A DNA stretch of 36,547 bases, from contig CAMWWJ010000002.1 of assembly GCA_947177925.1 (NCBI GenBank), positions 1 through 36,547 of the forward strand, read 5' to 3'. The notes beneath the pieces were generated by a model that ran no database searches, was not told where the DNA came from, and was given only the letters and a program-made list of their open reading frames with translations. Origin of the DNA: an uncultured Lachnospiraceae bacterium. GTDB taxonomy: Bacteria > Bacillota > Clostridia > Lachnospirales > Lachnospiraceae. Shown here piece by piece: positions 32,167-36,547 of the stretch. The position numbers were made by a program, and so were the translations under genes. How positions within the stretch are numbered: position 1 is the first letter of the stretch; each line of letters begins with the position of its first letter.

Positions 32167-33522
32167 ATGTTTGAGGGTACGCTGAGGGAATTTTTACAAT
32201 ACATTAAAGAAAATAAAAAGAAAATATTATGTTTTGGAACAGGTCTGATGGCAGAGGAAGCTTTGAAGCATAAGGAAATTAGGGAAGCGGTAGTATACTG
32301 TATAGACAATGCTGCCCAAAAGCAGGGGAAGACCATTTTATTGCAGGGAATAGAATATCTGGTTATTAAGCCGGAAGACATTATGCAGCATTTCGATGAT
32401 AAAACCTGTCTTTTGGTGACATCGGGATATTACCGGGATATTATTTATCAGTTAAATCATATGACTCTGCCAGAGGAATTGGAAATATATTCTTATCCGC
32501 ATTTGAAGGTAAATTATGCTTCTGACAGCTGGGAATTTTTCGAAAATAGAATATTAAATGAATGTATCCGGGAATATGAGTCGGTATTGGAACAAAATAA
32601 TATTTTCGGAAAGCAAAGGGAGAAATTAGTCCAGGAGAAAAAAAAGTTCATAATAGGAAAAGAAGGGGAAGAAAGGCCACTAGTATTGCCAAGGGTCATG
32701 ATTATGCCTACAACCAGATGCAATTTAAGGTGTAAAGGATGTTCCTCTTTGCTTCCCATGTTTGAAAGTCCGGCTGATGTGGATATTTCGCAAAACATAA
32801 AGGATTTGGAGATGTTTTTTTCCGCTATTGATGAGTGTATCAGGATTACAATTGGCGGTGAGCCGTTTTTATACCCTCATTTGAAAGAGATGTTGGAATA
32901 TCTCATTCATCAAAAAAAGGTATTGGGTATTATGTTGATTACAAATAGTACGATTATTCCAAGTGAAGATATAGTTGATTTGTTGAAGAATCCTAAAATT
33001 ATGGTAGAAATAAGTGATTATGGACATTTGGAAAGAATGAGCCGGTTGATTGCCTTGTTTGAAAGGCAGGGAATTATTTTTAAAGTATTAACTGAACAGA
33101 CATGGACGGATATGGGAGGAGTTCAATATCGCAATCGTACAAAAGAGGAATTGCAGTTTTCTTATTTGAATTGTGAGCAAAGTAGGTTGATGAAAGGAAT
33201 TCACAATGGAAAGTTCCATACTTGTGCCAGAAGTGCAAGAATGCATGGATTAGGCGCATATGAAGCCGAAGAAGATTATTTTGATTTATCACAGGGAGAA
33301 TCCGTAGACGGTATTAGAGAAAAAATAAAAAAATTATATTACAGTAATTATGCTGAGGCATGTAATTATTGTGATTTAGGGACGTTACCTAACAAAATAA
33401 TAGAAGCTGGCATTCAAATAACCGGCAATATGAAAAAATCGGCATATACAATAGTCAATAGAGAAGAATATGAACATTTGAAACAACAGGCGATATTAAA
33501 AGAAAGTTATGAAAAGGGATAA
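32167..33522 (+). CDS. Radical SAM protein with Rossmann-like N-terminal module (4)
   Basis: A 451-residue protein. Residues about 1-115 form the module (ILCFGTGLMAEEALKHKEI, YCIDNAAQKQGKTILLQG, LLVTSGYYRDIIYQL). A charged helical linker follows (about 115-175). The radical SAM core has CNLRCKGC (Cys185, 189, 192), RITIGGEPFLYPHLKEMLEY and LITNSTIIP; later cysteines (LNCEQSR, FHTCARSARM, CNYCDLG) suggest an auxiliary cluster. It resembles the 21289 product most, sharing the arrangement of the GGEP region and ISDYGH/ISDYTQ. The ATG at 32167 is one base past the previous stop, but the ribosome site is weak. Confidence 0.87.
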   Translation: MFEGTLREFLQYIKENKKKILCFGTGLMAEEALKHKEIREAVVYCIDNAAQKQGKTILLQGIEYLVIKPEDIMQHFDDKTCLLVTSGYYRDIIYQLNHMTLPEELEIYSYPHLKVNYASDSWEFFENRILNECIREYESVLEQNNIFGKQREKLVQEKKKFIIGKEGEERPLVLPRVMIMPTTRCNLRCKGCSSLLPMFESPADVDISQNIKDLEMFFSAIDECIRITIGGEPFLYPHLKEMLEYLIHQKKVLGIMLITNSTIIPSEDIVDLLKNPKIMVEISDYGHLERMSRLIALFERQGIIFKVLTEQTWTDMGGVQYRNRTKEELQFSYLNCEQSRLMKGIHNGKFHTCARSARMHGLGAYEAEEDYFDLSQGESVDGIREKIKKLYYSNYAEACNYCDLGTLPNKIIEAGIQITGNMKKSAYTIVNREEYEHLKQQAILKESYEKG

Positions 33523-33523
33523 T

Positions 33524-35656
33524 ATGCTGGAGACAGAACAGGAAATGATAGTAAGGCTTTTTAAACAGGGGTTTGAGAGCCATAAAAAAGAACCGATTGT
33601 AATTTATGGAATTGGTAAAAATACGGAAGCGGTTTTGTGTGGAGCAAAAGATTATAATATTATTGGATTAATGGACAGCAAAACAGTGGGACAGACTATT
33701 TATGGATTTAAAGTGCTGGATGAACAGGAGGTCATTTCTAATAAACCATTGATTGTCATAATTGCAAGAGATTCTGTTATTAACATTATCTATAAGAGAA
33801 TAGAGCATTTATCATCAGCTCATGGTATTAAGATATTTAATTATAGGGGAGATGAAATTAAAAAGAATGAAAAACCTTTTGATAATAGCTTGTTGGAGTA
33901 TTGGAACTATACCGAAGAAGATTTAAAAAAGGAAATTGAAGCACACGAAGTGATTTCTTTTGATATTTTTGATACGTTAATTATGCGAAAGGTATTGGAA
34001 CCGGAAGATATTTTTGTGCTTGTGGAAGAATGGGGAAGAAACGAAGGGTATGATGTACCATTTAAAAGCTGGAGAATGGAAGCTGAAAAGGCATGTGAGG
34101 GAGTTCCTGACATTGGTGATATTTATAAAAAAATGCAGGAAGATTATCATGTTGATGCCAGACTTATTAACAAATATTGGAAAAAAGAGCTTGAAATTGA
34201 AAAAAAGTGTCTGATTCAAAGAGCAAAAATGGTGGAGATTTATAAATGGTCCATGGATAAAGGAAAAAGAATTTATTTGGTTTCTGATATGTATATACCA
34301 GCAAAATTGCTTGCGGAAATGCTTCAGGATTTGGGAATTACAGGATTCAAAGAATTGTTTGTATCATGTGACTGTAAAAAAGAAAAAAGGACGGGGGAGT
34401 TATTTTCCTGTCTCATAGAAAACGAAAAAAACAGCAAGATTTTACATATAGGGGACAACAGATATAATGACATAGAAAGGGGGAAACAGGCAGGAGTAGA
34501 TGTATTTCACATATATAGCGCTTATGAGTTATTGATGGCATCCAATATGCAGGAAATAATGGCTAAGCTTGATTCAAAAGAAAAACGGGCAATCTTAGGT
34601 TTGATAGCAGCAAAATTATTGAATGATCCATTTGCTTTGACAGAAAGTAAAGGAAAAGTGAGTATTCGTTCTTTGGAAAGTTTGGGGGCATGTTTCGTAG
34701 CTCCAATGATGCTGGAATTTGTCCAATGGTTGATACATAGTGATATTACTGATTATGACATGCTGATATTTCCGTCAAGAGATGGTTATTTTATGAAGAA
34801 ATTGTATGACAGGATATCCAAATATCAGTCTATTCCTCCGAGCTGTTATATAAAGTGTTCGAGAAGGGCAGTTATGGTGCCGGCTATAGAGTCAGAAAGT
34901 GATATTTTACAAATACTGTCAAGAAGTTTCCAAGGGACAATAGGGGAATTATTGGAAAAGCGATTTGGACTTTCGCTGGAAATTGTGGATGAAGAAATGG
35001 AAAAGGATGTGCATGATGTTAATGAACAACAGTTGAAGCATGCTGTGTTAACTCATAAAAATAGAATTTTTCATGAAGCTCAAATAGAAAAAAATAATTA
35101 TCTTGCATATTTGGACAGCCGTAATATAAGTGATGGACATAAATATGTCTTATTTGATTTTGTTGCAGGAGGAACAGTACAATATTATTTACAAAAACTG
35201 TTAGATTCTCAGTTTCAGGGAAGGTATTTTGCCACTATGAATTTGCCAAATGAGATGCTTTCACAGGAAGATGTCCGGACAGCATATGGCAATTTTACCT
35301 CTTATCTTTCGGAATATAACTTGTCTAAATATTATTTAGTACTGGAGTGCATATTGACAGATCCGGATGCTTCTCTGATTTGTGTTGGAGAAGAGGGCAG
35401 ATTTATTTTTGAGGAAAAAGAAAATATTAAATTTTTTTACATGAAAAAAGTACAAGATGCAATCTTAAGCGATTATGCAGAGAATTACTTTGAATTATAT
35501 GGAGAATTTAGGGAATGGAAGCCACAGCTTGAATTTAGTGATAAAATTTATGGATATTTGTTCCAATCGGATACTTTGATTTCAGAACATATGAAATCCG
35601 TATTTAATAATGATGATTATTTTAATGGAATTGCTCAAAGTAATATATGGCCATGA
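33524..35656 (+). CDS. Three-part protein: Rossmann module, HAD domain, COG5610-like C-terminal domain
   Basis: The 710-residue protein has a Rossmann-like module (about 20-120; IVIYGIGKNTEAVL, IGLMDSKTVGQTIYG), then a HAD-type domain: motif I SFDIFDTLIMRK (Asp147), motif II LVSDMYIPAK, and GDNRYNDIERGKQAG (Asp311, Asp316). The position two after the nucleophile is Phe149, not Asp, as in dehalogenase-like HADs. The C-terminal half (about 380-710) has FPSRDGYFMKKLY, CSRRAVMVPAIES, LLEKRFG and LFDFVAGGTVQYYLQKL, matching the 480-residue product at 22434. The whole recalls COG5610, found in polysaccharide loci with unknown function. The ATG at 33524 has AAAAGGG; an ATG at 33509 overlaps the previous gene. 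Confidence 0.8.
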   Translation: MLETEQEMIVRLFKQGFESHKKEPIVIYGIGKNTEAVLCGAKDYNIIGLMDSKTVGQTIYGFKVLDEQEVISNKPLIVIIARDSVINIIYKRIEHLSSAHGIKIFNYRGDEIKKNEKPFDNSLLEYWNYTEEDLKKEIEAHEVISFDIFDTLIMRKVLEPEDIFVLVEEWGRNEGYDVPFKSWRMEAEKACEGVPDIGDIYKKMQEDYHVDARLINKYWKKELEIEKKCLIQRAKMVEIYKWSMDKGKRIYLVSDMYIPAKLLAEMLQDLGITGFKELFVSCDCKKEKRTGELFSCLIENEKNSKILHIGDNRYNDIERGKQAGVDVFHIYSAYELLMASNMQEIMAKLDSKEKRAILGLIAAKLLNDPFALTESKGKVSIRSLESLGACFVAPMMLEFVQWLIHSDITDYDMLIFPSRDGYFMKKLYDRISKYQSIPPSCYIKCSRRAVMVPAIESESDILQILSRSFQGTIGELLEKRFGLSLEIVDEEMEKDVHDVNEQQLKHAVLTHKNRIFHEAQIEKNNYLAYLDSRNISDGHKYVLFDFVAGGTVQYYLQKLLDSQFQGRYFATMNLPNEMLSQEDVRTAYGNFTSYLSEYNLSKYYLVLECILTDPDASLICVGEEGRFIFEEKENIKFFYMKKVQDAILSDYAENYFELYGEFREWKPQLEFSDKIYGYLFQSDTLISEHMKSVFNNDDYFNGIAQSNIWP

Positions 35657-35689
35657 TGATTTACGAGGAATGCAGATGGGGATGATAGG

Positions 35690-36547
35690 ATGAAAAAAAT
35701 ATTGATTACGGGTGGGAGCGGTTTTATTGGAAGGAATTTAAAAGAACAGTTACAAGATAAATATGTCATAAAGGCACCAACACATGATGAGCTGAATTTA
35801 TTGGATGGGGATGCAGTGTTCAGTTATTTAGAAAAAGAAAAGTTTGATGTTGTCATTCATTCTGCTAATGTTAATACAACCCGTAATAAGCAAAATTCGG
35901 CATATGATTCTTTGAATGGGAATTTACAAATGTTCTTTCATCTTGAAAAAAATCAGAAGCTTTTTGGCAAAATGCTGTATTTCGGAAGTGGGGCAGAATA
36001 TGATATGAACAATTATGTTCCCAGTATGAAAGAAGAATTTTTTGGAACATTTATTCCGCAGGATCCATATGGTTTTTCGAAATACATTATGGCAAAGCAA
36101 ACAAAATATCTGGATAATGTTTATGATTTGCGATTATTTGGTGTGTATGGAAAATATGAAGAATGGGATAGGAGATTTATTTCCAATACAATCTGCAGAG
36201 TTTTAAATGGTGGGCCTATTATCATTCACCAAAATGTAGTATTTGATTATTTATGGATTGATGACCTAGGTGAAATTGTGAAGTGGTTCATTGAAAATGA
36301 ACCTGCCTATAAGCATTACAATGTTTGCAGCGGAAGAAAGATAGACTTATTATCACTGGCTCAAATGATAAAAAGAGTGATGGATGTTTCACAGGACATT
36401 ATAGTAGAAAATGATACACTAAAAAGAGAATATACAGGGGATAATGGCCGCCTATTAAAAGAGATGGGAAAGTTTACTTTTTCTGATTATGAATATACGA
36501 TAAAGGAACTTGTCACATTTTATAAAAGTATATGGAATACCATAGAT
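35690..36547 (+). CDS. NAD-dependent epimerase/dehydratase, cut by the window end
   Basis: The frame is open from the ATG at 35690 to the last base, giving at least 286 residues without a stop. It is an extended short-chain dehydrogenase: cofactor motif ITGGSGFIGRNLKEQL (residues 6-21), VVIHSANVNTTRN, the active-site Ser region YFGSGAEYD, and the catalytic Tyr127 and Lys131 in DPYGFSKYIMAKQ. DLRLFGVYGKYEEWDRRF and the IDDLGEIV step are also typical of nucleotide-sugar epimerases or dehydratases. GGGG eight bases upstream supports the start. It continues the operon and probably modifies a nucleotide sugar. The missing end appears to be short, since the SDR fold is almost complete. Confidence 0.92.
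   Translation, partial: MKKILITGGSGFIGRNLKEQLQDKYVIKAPTHDELNLLDGDAVFSYLEKEKFDVVIHSANVNTTRNKQNSAYDSLNGNLQMFFHLEKNQKLFGKMLYFGSGAEYDMNNYVPSMKEEFFGTFIPQDPYGFSKYIMAKQTKYLDNVYDLRLFGVYGKYEEWDRRFISNTICRVLNGGPIIIHQNVVFDYLWIDDLGEIVKWFIENEPAYKHYNVCSGRKIDLLSLAQMIKRVMDVSQDIIVENDTLKREYTGDNGRLLKEMGKFTFSDYEYTIKELVTFYKSIWNTID

Noticed and set aside
1-36547. CRISPR arrays, insertion sequences, tRNA or rRNA genes
   Set aside because: No short regularly spaced repeats, transposase motifs or RNA-gene sequences were seen in reading; the only large repeat is the flagellin unit.

Overview
The window looks like a flagellar and flagellin-glycosylation island from a motile Gram-positive Clostridia species, most likely Lachnospiraceae. 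The evidence is moderately AT-rich DNA with strong AGGAGG-type ribosome sites, a flaG-fliD-fliS-chaperone order, short flagellins beginning MVVQHNLRAMNSNR, and sigma-28-type promoters (TAAA-N15-nCCGATAt). The genus cannot be fixed by reading alone. No rRNA, tRNA, CRISPR array, transposase or phage gene was seen.

Layout. (1) 43-3484: late flagellar genes flaG, fliD (with a long helical insertion), fliS and a FlgN/FliT-like chaperone. (2) 3536-12653: two flagellin genes with identical coding sequence, each with its own sigma-28-type promoter, a leader hairpin resembling a CsrA site, and a palindromic terminator. Around them are five paralogous CgeB/DUF3880-type glycosyltransferases (three on plus, two on minus) and two copies of a small unrecognised protein. 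(3) 12760-15021: one family 2 glycosyltransferase on plus, and a two-gene minus-strand unit of a second glycosyltransferase and a helical protein of unknown function. (4) 15022-15380: a noncoding gap with a sigma-28-like promoter, a 12-codon open frame and an intrinsic terminator overlapping that frame, placed like an attenuator. (5) 15381-36547: eighteen tightly packed plus-strand genes running off the window. They encode a short NeuB-family synthase, a KdsC-GmhA fusion, a thiamine-diphosphate enzyme, a DUF6270-like protein, four radical SAM proteins, two FkbM methyltransferases, a glycosyltransferase, an SGNH hydrolase, an acetyltransferase, a pyruvyltransferase, two COG5610-like proteins, a stand-alone Rossmann-type protein and an NAD-dependent epimerase.

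How it may work together (inference). The operon in region 5 would make and decorate an unusual acidic sugar, and the glycosyltransferases of regions 2 and 3 would build it on flagellin in the cytoplasm before export. The window has no recognisable flippase, polymerase or other membrane protein, which fits protein glycosylation better than a surface polysaccharide. A sigma-28-like promoter in front of both the flagellins and the sugar operon suggests timing with late flagellar assembly. A recurring theme is a Rossmann-like N-terminal module of about 110-130 residues, found in nine of the eighteen operon proteins: joined to radical SAM, FkbM, COG5610-like and acyltransferase domains, and once alone.
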